DNA of 64,000 nt from Balanoglossus misakiensis. Lineage: Eukaryota > Hemichordata. Of the stretch, positions 30,101-42,100 are shown piece by piece (positions within the stretch are counted from its first letter, which is position 1; every line of letters begins with the position of its first letter). The notes below the pieces were generated by a model, which saw only the letters and a list, made by a program, of their open reading frames with translations, was not told where the DNA came from and did no database searches. Both the position numbers and the translations under genes were made by a program. The stretch is taken from the NCBI GenBank assembly GCA_040954595.2, contig CM082579.2, positions 8,680,001 to 8,744,000 of the forward strand, in the 5' to 3' direction.

Positions 30101-33100
30101 GGATCCACAATCACTCTTGTGCGAAGGTTCAAGCAACCACCCAGATACATCATGTCGGATTTTTTTTTCTCTCCTTCGGATTAAGGAAATTCGGCGGCGC
30201 GAGATGTCGCGCGATGTTTGTGAAGCGTGAGTGTACACGGCCGGCCGGGCCATGCCGAGTGAGATTTCCCGTGATTTGTATGCAATATCATGATTCCAAT
30301 AACCTGCCCAGATGACCCTTAATCAGAGACTACAGGTTTAATTTCCTTCTCATCCCATCTTCTGCCTCCCCAGGGGGTATACTCTCTCCTCTTTTGAGTC
30401 TGATTGCTGCTGCTTGCAAATTTTTACTACAACAAGATTACGGTCTCATTTCATAGCGTTTGATTACACGTCAGATTGCTTTGGTGGCCCTACTAAATTT
30501 CTGCAAATTCGAGGAAAGAAGAAAAAAAACAGCATTTGACGCAATGATGTTATCAGAGAGCTTTATAAAAGGGCTTTATGACTTCTTGCATTGATTGTGT
30601 CAGGGCAGTAACATTTGCCATCTCTTCTACCCTCCCTCTATCATCTTTATTTTCGGCCTCCGTTAAATCACGGCAAGCTCATTTATTTCTCCAGAGTGTA
30701 ACTATGGATACTAATGTGCCAATGAACTCGCCCGGTGCAAGCGTGCATGCCCATGGCAGGGATATTTTCTAATCATGCTAATCTAAAAAGGCCAAGTCTT
30801 GATAGTGAGTCTCGATAGCAAAAATGGAGACATTATCTGGAGCTCTGGGCCTGTTTGTACACCGTAGTTTCACTATTCCAACTCTTTGATCTGTCTGTAA
30901 CCATTCTACAAATAGCTCCTATGAAAACATAATCAGCTGTACGGTACACTGCAGTGTCTGAATTTCATAATGGGTGATTTCCCTAATTTGTAGCTGATAG
31001 TGCGGTATTTGCGATTTCAAGCTGATTTAACTCATGCTTCCACCTCTCGATAGATATAGCATTCCAGCTCTTAGGTAGATCGGACTGTCACAAGTTGTAA
31101 AAGCCTCTGATTAGAAAAATTACTATGTGAACCCAAACTGGTCATTCCGTGTCAATTCCCGACAAATCAATGGCAGTCAAGCACATGGTCCCCCCAACAC
31201 GGAACTGTCAATTCTAACAAGGAAGGCAAGTCAAATAAATTAGGTTTTATAACGGTGATAGCTTGGCGCCACTGTGCTGTACTTACTAGTCCCCTGTGAT
31301 TGCTGTTTTAACCCATGGAAATAAATGTTCTAATTACTTTCCCATTTATTATTTATCATCCCCCCTGTTTCATAGCCTTTTACACGGACGGCCCCTCAGG
31401 ACTTACAGCATCACTTATTTTCCAGCCAACACGGTTCCCAATATTTCTATGGTGTTGTCGGTTTTTGAAACTCATTTGTCCGTATTTTGTTCAAAGGAGA
31501 ATGAAGGGGTCGTAAATGTGAGTTTGCCCCTGGGGTTGATTTGAATTTTTAGTCAGGTGTGTGCGGAAGATTAATGACCCAGGATGTGGGCATTTATGAA
31601 GACAAATTTTAGATCAATTTAGATGCATAAAGAGAGAGAGAGAAATTCCTTGTGTGATGCGATTGCCTGTATGGCCTTCTGTTTGTACTCGTTAATATTC
31701 CATAACACTGCAGACATAGTGAACTGTGGGTACAAGGGAGGAATTGCCTCTAGCCCTACAGCATGATATTCGTTGTTGAATATTTTGCAGACTTCCATTG
31801 GTACGTACGTGCTCCGTGCCGTGTACGTTTTTGTGTTCGTCTGGGGTGCTCACAAGTGTATACATGCACAAGTGTGCTTAATTGTGTGCACGTGCATGCA
31901 TATGTTAGCACTTGCGTGTATGCACTCATACAAGTCCACACTCTCAAGAAGATGAATTTCACTGCATGATACATTAATTAACGAAGACACTGAAAGATGT
32001 GGCTGAAAGCCTGTATGCAAATAAGTGAGTTATTTATGATTAATCGTAACAGAAGGATTGATTGATGACATGCACTATTGATGGACAGTTGACAGATTGG
32101 ATGTTGGCTCGGCTGTTGACCTCCAATTTCAGGTTGTCTTCTTTAAGCATACTATAGTAGAAGTGATCAATAAACAGTGCTTACAATCGTTTGGAATTTA
32201 AAATATTTAATAATAGTCTGTGAGTATTATTCTGTGGGATAGTAAAAATCTAAGCACTGGTATGTGCAAATTGCAATGGTAGACAATTTTATATTTTCAT
32301 TACCTCTGCTTCCATCATTATCGTATAACTTTCACTTTTATCACTCATTAAAAAGAGAACAATTTGGATAGCTGTCTGCGACACTACCCTGCTGAGTCTA
32401 TTAAAAGTTCCCTTTTTGTAATTCGCTTCAGTTATTCTGGTCACACAGCTTCCGATCTTTAAATTTAGAAACTGCAACAGGTGCACATACTGGATCTGTC
32501 ATCATTATGCATTTTTGAACCCACGTCCATGTGGGTGGTAGGGGTTATTCACTCGCCACACATTCAGTACAGTATTTTTATTCGCCAGTTGAAAAAAAAC
32601 GAAATGCAGTTCTGGGTTTTGTGTGTGCTGCCAAGCTGTAATAGGCCCGGAGTTTTGGACCGTTGCCTGGTTACGAGCTATTCCCTCCCCTCCCGGCGTC
32701 AACAAAGCTGGTACCGCGTCGCCATGGAAACACAGTACCACTCGTATGCAATTTGTGGGGAACACTTGAGTGTATTCAGCCAGTTTTGTGGCTTCGTGCG
32801 CTGACATTCTCATCGGAACAGATGGTGTGTGTTTTAATGATCATTAATAGCATCTAGTTGCCGTGGAAAGAGACATGATTTGGCATGGGGCTGCAAATAG
32901 ACAGCTAGTACACTTTACCTATCAAAAACAATAAAGACATAGAGGGAAAATAGTGTTTGATATATAGAAAATAGCTACCGCAGGTAGCTATTGTATCTAT
33001 ATAAAATATGCTTTTCCCAACATTTCCCAGAATGTTCAGTACGTCATCATGCGCGATGATGCCATAATAAAAATCAATATCAGTAGCTGAAATTTTTGCA

Positions 33101-36100
33101 CATCAATTCTGGTAGCCATAATTGATATAATAGCAATGATATCTCTTGACAGTCATGGCATTGAAAGACTTGTTTTATGTGCTGGTGTGGCTGTTGAGAA
33201 CTTTTGTCAGACAACATATGTGTAAGTGAATGAATGAATGAATGAATGAATGAATGAATGAATGAATGAATGAATGAATAAACGTATGAATGAATGAATG
33301 AATGAATGAATGAATGAATGAATGAATGAATTCCTTTTGCACGTAATAGATTTGTGATGCAAAATGGCTGTGTGGGCCAGTATGGCTGGCATCTATTGGA
33401 CATGTCGTAGACTGGTATTGTTTCAAATGGATGTTTGCTGCGGCAGAGTTTAGATTGACCACATCAGTTTATACGTGATTGCTTCTAATAGTAATATGCA
33501 GTTATGGGCAATTACAATCTGATTAAAATCAGATGTAGGGAATGGCCAACTTGCGTGTCGACATGTCCAAATTTGCTGCCCTCTGTTGACTGTGCATGTG
33601 TTAGGTCTCTTTCAGCAGATTTGGCACTGGTGATGCCTAGTTTGCAGTGCCATTTCTGTGTAATATCTGCCGAGCTGTCAAATGAGTGAATTCTGCGAGA
33701 GAAATTATTAGTTAGTCTCTCCCTCTGAGAACTCATTCAAACAAACAACTCTTGCCCCGAAATACATTGGACCTCTGGGACAAAATTGGTCAGAGAGCTG
33801 TCACATCATTTTCACATCCCTCAGTTCCATGATGACAGATATACTAGGATAATTCATGACTGCAGTCAGTAATAATAAAATCACACTGATGTAGGATAAA
33901 TTGACACTGAAGTAGTGTCGCTAACGATGAATATTTCAGAGAGCCCCAATTTTCAAATACTGTTATGTTGTGTAGCGTCATTTGGATTGTGTATAAGTGT
34001 GTATGTGTGTGCCCAGTTAGACCTTGCCAGAGAGAGGAACCTAATTGAATTTGCATGGTGTAATTGGAATTAGATCATTGATAGTCCAACTGCATGGGCA
34101 ATGGCAATCGCTAATGTGCATTGATTTGCATCTCTGTCTGCTCCCTGGGGCTCTTTTGCTGGATGCATTCAAGGAAAGAGGGGTGTAGGTGCCTGTATTT
34201 AGGAGGGGAGGAAGATGAAGGGGTTGGGGAAGGTAGTGATGGAGAGGAGGAGGAGGGGTGGTGAAGCTGGATGAAAGGATGGAGAGAGGAGAAGCTCCAT
34301 AACAGATGCAGGCCAAAAGCGACTCCTTTTTGATCATCCCTATTTGGTGTTTTAAATTTTAAAACGTTGAAGAGCCAGTTCAGGATCTAAGGTTATTCCT
34401 CATCAACAGTTCAGAGCTGACCTTGTAAGGTGGATTCAAAATCCCCCCCCCCCCACCCCCCTGGATTCGGAGTGGAACATTCCAGTTCCCGGAAAGAGTC
34501 GGTTGTCTCCGTTCAGATGATTTGTCAGGGACGATAACCTCATGGGGACAGCAAGCGGGATTTATCTGTAAATGAATCTTGCTCCTTTTTGAGGATTAGG
34601 CATATGCCCGGCATTGCAGCAGAATTATAATTTATGAAGGAGGTCTGATCGAATCATGCAAAAGTGGAATTAGACTTTTTGAATATCTTGCTCAGTATGG
34701 TTAAGATTTGCGTGTTAAATTGTCCCAAATTTGAGAAGATCTGTATTGTCTGACCTTTGATGTGTTGCAGTTTATTCATCATTAACACTTAATGTTCTCA
34801 TAAGGATGTAGTATAATATCACCAACATGTTAATCAGTTTTATGAGCAATCAAACGGCTTTGAAAGTCTAATGTGATTATCATTGTGAGTAGCAATAAAA
34901 GACCAGTGATCATGAATGTGTTTGGAACATAATTTGATATGAAGCTAGATCAAATGGTGAAAGTGAATATATTTTTGCTATTTTGGGTAAAAATCAAGGG
35001 TTGGTTGGTGCTGTGATGGCGTTGGGAAGGACATGAACCTCTGTCAGATATTATTTGATATAAGCTTGTCCCGTGCTGCCCTTGGATAAAATGACAGGTG
35101 ATTTCAACTCCCCCACCCCACCCTCCCCTCCCCTCCCCTCCCCTCCCCCCTCTCCCCTAAAAAAATCAATTTGCCATGAATTGGGCAGGCCATCCTCCAA
35201 GCTGAAAGTCCACAGCATTAGGAGAGGCCTTACCCAGTCAGGTTGCCATAGCAACCAACAGTACCGTAGTAACATTAACTCAAGATGACATTATCTGAAA
35301 TGAAGAGGAATGCAGTGCTCTTGTGTCTCGAAAATTGGCGAATTTTCGTCTTGCGACTTGCATTGCAGCGTCGCCGAATCCGTCCAATTCCTCTCGGCAC
35401 AGCGACTTGCGTGCGTGGAGCTGGTTGGGCAGTAATGCAAACGCTCAGAGACATTTCCGTTTAAATGTCAGACGAGTTTCTGTGCTTGCTGCATGTACAG
35501 CTAGACTGTAATTATCGGCAGTTGCAGAACTGATTGGCTTTTCTCTTAAAGGGTCACCAAGGTTTTTAATGTCTCTGCCGAGAAAATAATTTACATGGAT
35601 ATCAATTTTTTGTTCATACAAATTTTTATAAGGTTAAATATACCAGCGATAATGACGCCAGACATTTTCACAATATTATTTCAAATTGCATTTGGCTCAT
35701 AGATACTTCCTTTGTCAGCCATTTTACATGGGAGTCATGCAAGAAACTGTCATTGATAGACAGAACAGTACAGAAAACACTGATAAAGTTGGCAAAAGTT
35801 ACAGCTAAATGGAGCCTTGATGATAATGATCATGTCTGTTCTGTCGTCGATGCTATCAATGCGATACACTTACCAAGGTGAACTAAAATCTCAGACTCTG
35901 ATGCTCACATCAGCATTGTACATCTGCATTATAATTCGTATTGAAGATGTACGATGCTAATGAGGCTAATAAGTTTGGCAAGTAAATGCTAACAAACAAA
36001 AAAAACAGCAGCTGACAGATCGACTTATCAAGCAGTCGCCGAGTTGCCTGCTGCCAAGAGGATTAGTTTCCAATTTTATTCCCGATGACAATTATTTATG

Positions 36101-39100
36101 ATCGTGGGTGCGTGCGGAAAGTACAAGCAACTGGTTTTACTTTCCTAGACGCGGTGACACATTTCACCGTGTGAGAGATTATTACATGTGCCGTAGAAAA
36201 GTATGCCGATTGTAATTTTAGAGCCACGTTGATGGTTTTCTGACAGAAAATGGAATTTGTAATCTCTGGGAATTGATGACAGAAAGTGGCTGTGTATCTT
36301 CATTGATAGGGCCTGATATAATATTTTTATGTCCCCGAGTCATTATCCACAGAAATGAACAAAAACAAGTACTTTGCCCCCACACAGGCAATCATATTGG
36401 GAGTAATTATAAATTGTCTGGCAATATTCAAGCTGGATATAGTTGAGCCTCACATTTGATTTTCTGTAATCCGTCCATGTTCATAGCTTTTCCTTTAGCT
36501 TACAGTCCTCACTCAGTGTAGACTGATGTTTTAACGGCAGCACATCCTAGTTCCCATGGCAACATAGCACCTTAGAGTCTCATCCATACGAAAAAAATGT
36601 AGAGAAAGTTAATATAAATGAAATTTTAATTTTTAAAATGTGAAAACACCATCACAGTGAGAATTAAGTCATAAAATATGAAATTTAAAACTTATTGTTA
36701 TACTAAGAGTAATTACAAGCGTATACATGTACACCTTAATTTAACCTTCATGTAGAAAAAGGGGGGCACCAAAATATGTAGGAGTTGTGTTAAAAACCAG
36801 AAGTTAAATTTAACAATAATATTATGCTGAATGTCAATACATAGTTTATAGTGCCATGAAAGCGGGGGAATTCTTTTTAACGAGATATCGCCCCACTGTG
36901 TTATATTTTAATGTACCGTACAGCCATCACCGGATGGTGTAATTTTATTTCAACACAGCTTCAAGTTATGCCTTTTATAAAGCTGCCGATTTGCAATTAG
37001 ATTTATTCAGCGGAGTACTTCTACACCCTATATGGTGTATGTCAGTCAGTGGATGACGTAGGAAGCGTGACCCCAGCTTAGAAAAATCACTGACAGTCTT
37101 AATAGTTATGACAACGTGTAGCTGTAGCATATCAAGTTAACAATGGCAGCTCGTTTGAGTGGAGTAGAAGGGCCTTGACGTCACTCTTTGTTGCTTACGT
37201 GATTAAACTCCCCAATCGCCGCCTGCCTGCCTGCTTGCCTGCCCACCCGTATGCCTGCCTTCACTCACACGCAGACTCTCTCTCTCGGCGAAGCAGGCAT
37301 ATTAGGTATTACGGCGCTGTCGCTGGCGGTTGTACCTGACACGGTCGTGGAATTTACCGAACCCGTGGATTTACATCCAAACCAGCCCCCCCCTGCTGTC
37401 TTGGTTTCCCTACACCTGATCTCGTTGTGTGCTTAACATGAAATTGATGTGGGGGACTTGTGATGGTCGTAATGGGCGTGAAATGAGTGCACTCTGAACC
37501 TCTCGTGCCGCACAATTTCGACGCCACTGTGTATAGTGTGTGTCTGCATGTATGTGCGTGTGCCAGACAAGGGCGGCAAAGGCACGTCTTGGATTATTCA
37601 CGCCGACGACAACGGCAGACGGTGACTGCATCAACGCATCAAATTGTTGACATGTTTATGGAGTGAATAATTTTCCTTTTTCGTCTTGGATGTTACCCTG
37701 GAGTAGAAGTGAGTGCTGGAGAATTGAGACGCTCCTACCGCAGGTAAAAAAAAAACCTTCGCTCTGTTGACAGTGTATAAACCGGCAAGATAAGTGCTTT
37801 CAAATTGATTAATTTTCATAGAAACAGGTAGCCAAGCAGGATGTTTATCATTGATGGCTCCATGTGTGCTGCAATTACCGTCGTGATACGCACACCCACT
37901 TCTGACATAATGGAGTGGGATTTCGCCTGAGTAATGCCTGATTAAAAAAAGAAATCCGACTTGGTTTCAATATAATGCCGAATATGATGTATTTTTTTCT
38001 CCAGGGGGATATTTGTCAAGTGCCTTAATGCAAGCATATTTATCATCAGTTGGCAGAGTGTCTTTCGTCATAGAGGAGGATTTCTTCGGAGTCTGGTAAA
38101 TGACACGGGCATATTGCCCTGGCTGTCTGACTGATTTTCTGTCGCCATATTTCAAGCAACATGGCTTATTGACTGCGCTGACCCACCACTGCAGTCAAAT
38201 GTAACCTGTGACATTTTACTGTGAAGTTCTTTAGGGTCTGCTGTCAAAAAACAGAGAGGAATACTTTGGAATGTTTGCCTAGCGGTGTTTTGTGTGGGGA
38301 TTTCGCTGTCCCCCGAGCAAATAAACCCCCTCCAGATCTTGTCCGGCACGGTAAACAAAGTGTTGAATAGATCAAATAGAGCAACTAATGAAGATGGGGG
38401 TGTCTGAAAGGGCTTTACCAGCCAGGAAGTATTCAATTTAAAAACAGTGGCTGCTATATAAATTGCCTATTAGCAAGAGTTCAGTGCAACACTGATACGG
38501 CCGTCAGTGTGGGAGTCCGCAGGCAGGCTTGGGTATCTTTCAACCCCCGGTCTGACCTCCCTGACCTAACCCCAGACATGTATATGTGTGTGTCTGTAAT
38601 CTATACTTCCCAGTACTTGTGAGTGTACGTGTTGGCAGGTTTATGCTGGACTCTCAATACCCGTGATAGTTTTTGGTGTCCCCCCGACTCTTACAAAGTG
38701 GACCGAGCTTGTGTAGTAAACAGGTCGCCGTTCCCCACCTGATTTCAATGCGTGGAGGTGTTTCGGAATATAACTGGCTGCTTCGTGTTTTGTTGTGTGT
38801 GTGTCCGCGTGTACCTTCTTTCAGCTTTTGTTGGCAGGTGTCAAAGGTCAGGCATGCCGTAACGTGACACACTTTGTACTCATTAATGAGTGACTTGCGG
38901 TCTTGGCTGCAAACGTGAGATATGCTAGGTGTGTTATTATTATTTAACAGACCCACTCATCATGATAATTGCCTGCGATGCATGATTTGACACAAATCAA
39001 GAGAACTTTCAATAATGTATTCATAATACGTTGGGGGTATTCCAATTTCTTCCCTGATGACCAGAACTGATTTATTTTTCACACTGTGGTGTCTGCCTTT

Positions 39101-42100
39101 GTGAACAAAACAATGACACAACGTGGGTTGTCTGAAATTTGCTGCAAAGGTTGTTGAGCTTTTAAGTTTTATGGAGCAATGTTTCTAGAAATCCAGGTTA
39201 ACGATGGTAGCCAAGAATGAGTCCTAGGCTATCAGAATGTCAAACAGTCACATGCATAAAACCTACTCACTCTTTCAATACTGTCTGCAACACATGTTAA
39301 TTGATACATAAGTCACAATTTCAGATTGTGTTTTATTTCCCCCTGGTTGAAAGGTTGCCCGTGGTCAGAATTCTTTGCTGCAAACTAGGCTAGCGGGTAG
39401 GGTCATCGACCCCTTTGTAAGTGGAGGCAGACTGGGAGAGGAATAAAAACTGTATTTGCAATTTGCAAGGAATTGAAATGACTCAGCGTGTGTGTGCATC
39501 CCAGCCGATGTCTAAGCACCCCATTTGGCTGTCTGTACATCATTCCCGATATGTGAGCAGCCTACTTCTCTAAAGGGCATGTCATCGAAGTAAGATGAAT
39601 GTAGCACTATGATGACTCAGCCAGCAGACAACAGAGATCACCTCCAGTGCTTCAGTGATACACTCAGTGTTATCACTTCCCCATTGAATTCTTGAGGATT
39701 TCTGTTATGCATCTTTTTATGGATTATCCATCATCATCAGCACCAATTCCTCCACTTATATCGAAAAGATTTCTTGAGTGACATATTTTGTCAGAGATGT
39801 GATGGTTACAATTATTTTTCTTGTACGATAAAAAGCACTTGTTCATAACATCTATTCTTTATTACATTATTATAAGCATTATCATGGGAAGCGTCACAGT
39901 GACTCTTAATGAACTGATGTTAGCAGTAAACTGGGGGTTGCCATGGTTGCAGAGAGTGTCATTGGGGTTGCCTCTCAAGGGTCTGTTTCAGTGTACATTG
40001 GCCAGCAATTGTCAACTCTGTGAGATAAGATATGGTCATACCAGAAGCTGTACATGTACTTATGTTGGTGAGGATTCCACTATGAATTGATCTGGGCAGA
40101 ATATGAGAAAGTAACGGCCAACCAGACATGTAATCTAAAAAGCTCTTTTAAATTACAACCAGCCTGTTGTTGTGGCACCGATCAAGCTGATGCATTTGAT
40201 TATCAGAGCGAATTAAATGAAATATCTCGTGGCCCAGTTCACTTCATTTTCCCCTTCCCCTGTCTTTTATGTGAGTTTCTTCCTCTTGGGGCGAGACCCC
40301 TTTGTGGCGATGGTTCTGCGCTCGTTCCAGCTTGTGCTGCATCAGTAGACTGGTCTTGCTGTGACATGTGGTGCGCCTTGTCCCCTTGTTGTCCGCTGGG
40401 ACCGCATTGATGCTCACCAACTGGCTGCTCTCTGGCCGTCCACCTTACATACGGCCGTCCTCTGCACAGAGCCTCCGCCAGAGTCCAACGTCGCATCGCT
40501 TCTTCGAGGTCCCGTTCCTCCGTCTGGGTTGCAGCGGCTACGCTCGGGCAACCGGTGGCTACGTGGTGGTAGGGGAGAAAGCAGTCCTTGCACAGGTGAA
40601 TGGAGCACTGCCTGCAGAGGAAGACTGTGGTGACGAAGCAGCCGCTGGGGGTTCTCCGTCCCATCTTGATGCACATCCTGCAGCTGGCCCCTCTGCCTTC
40701 CCCCTTGATCAGGCTGTGGTTCTTGTACGTGTGTATGGGCGGCGCCACGTTCGTCACCGCCTGCCTGCGCGAGGTGAAGCCCCCGACCATGGCCGTGCCC
40801 ACGTCCACCTGGAAGGCTTTGTGCGGTTTCCGCCCGTCAACCAGCTCGGCGTAGATGATCCAGCTGTTGGATATTGCCGTGTCGAGCAGGTAGAAGAAAA
40901 TGTACTTCCACCACTTGTGGCTGCGCTGCGTTGCGAAGTACGATTTCAGCTTATTGGCTCGGTCGACGCCGCCCATGTACTGGTTGTACACGGAAACCAC
41001 GTCGGGGGCTGGCAGGGTGTACGCAACCGTTTTCATCGACGCGGCCGACCTCATGTATCGTACCACTCTTTCGTTTTCCGTTCTATACCCCTCGCGACTG
41101 TTGGTCAGTAGAGACAGAAAGCGCGCGTCCTTGTACACAACCACCACCAAGTCGCCCTTCTGCATGGCGGCGAACTGGCCCCGCTGTAACCCGCTTATCT
41201 GCTTACTGTTTGGGTTCTTGCCGGGGTTTGTGTGTAGGGCCGGCGGGTAACCCTTGCTGGTTTGCCGTATGCTGCCGACCAGATACGTCTGGTGGTCACG
41301 GAGCAGCGTCTGTGCCAACGCCATGCTTGTGTAGAAACTGTCGGTGAACAGCGTGTGGTAGCGTCCCCGAATTGGGCGTGCCAGCTCCACGCAGATGGCT
41401 GCGGTTCTTGAGACGTCGCGCGTGTCTTCCTCGTGGCTGCCGGTGGACATCTTAAATTTCACGTTCGCCGTGTATTTAGTGGCGCTGTCGTGGAGGGTGT
41501 AGACTTTGATTGGACGAGCCTTGTACGCCACTACGGTTTCCCCGATGGCCACCTGTTCGTGCATGTTGTAGCACTGGCGAGACTTTGTCATTACAACGTC
41601 GAGGACCGGCGCCACTTTATACATGGGTTGCGCCCGATGCGCCCTACGCTCCACTGGGTCTTCGATATTAGCTGGGTCTTGGTCGGCGTCGTTGCAATGG
41701 AAGTATTGCATGATCTTCTGGAAGCGATTTCGGCTCATGACGCTGGCGATGAAGTCGTTTCGAACCGCCCTGTTTGTGGACCAGTAGTCGGCCACCTCGT
41801 GTTTGGGGTCGGCGCCCATCAGTATCAGTATCCCGATCACGGCCTGCATCTCCTCCTCGTCCACCGGGGACCAGAATCTGTCCTCCTCGGCGTTCCGACG
41901 GCTGACCCACCGAGCGTAGCTGTTGGTCTCCCGCTGCAGCCGTCTCACCAGCGAGGGCGGGAAGATCTGCTGGAAGGCGCTCAGGGGAGTGGGGTCCTCC
42001 TCCCCCAGGTCGACAGAGGCACCGGGTTCACCACCAGTGAAGGCGTGCAAACTGTGCCTTCTCAATCGATACGACCAGTCTGCATCATCGTCGTCGCTGT

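Larger units (their letters stand above)
26174..40238 (+). other. AFF intron 3, left part (~14 kb before the transposase)
   Basis: Begins at GTAAGT. No coding exon is recognised. It holds simple repeats (GA run near 31633, tetranucleotide GAAT at 33228-33330, C-rich tracts at 34443-34461 and 35109-35157), a CA/TA-rich region at 29405-29532, two short palindromes near 32970-33061, and a CpG-rich patch at 30190-30260. Long stretches between about 27.8 and 38.5 kb are non-repetitive and rich in homeodomain-core words (TAATTA, TAATTG) and octamer words (ATTTGCAT), as expected of developmental regulatory DNA; that reading is inference. Confidence 0.7.

Noticed and set aside
33228-33330. Regular repeat that could suggest an array such as CRISPR
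   Set aside because: Units are 4 bp with no spacers; this is a eukaryotic microsatellite.
33080-33462. Minus-strand frames with repeating HSFI residues
   Set aside because: Translation of the GAAT microsatellite, not a protein.
40368-41111. Plus-strand frame of 247 codons across the transposase gene
   Set aside because: A shadow of the well-supported minus-strand transposase; no protein similarity.
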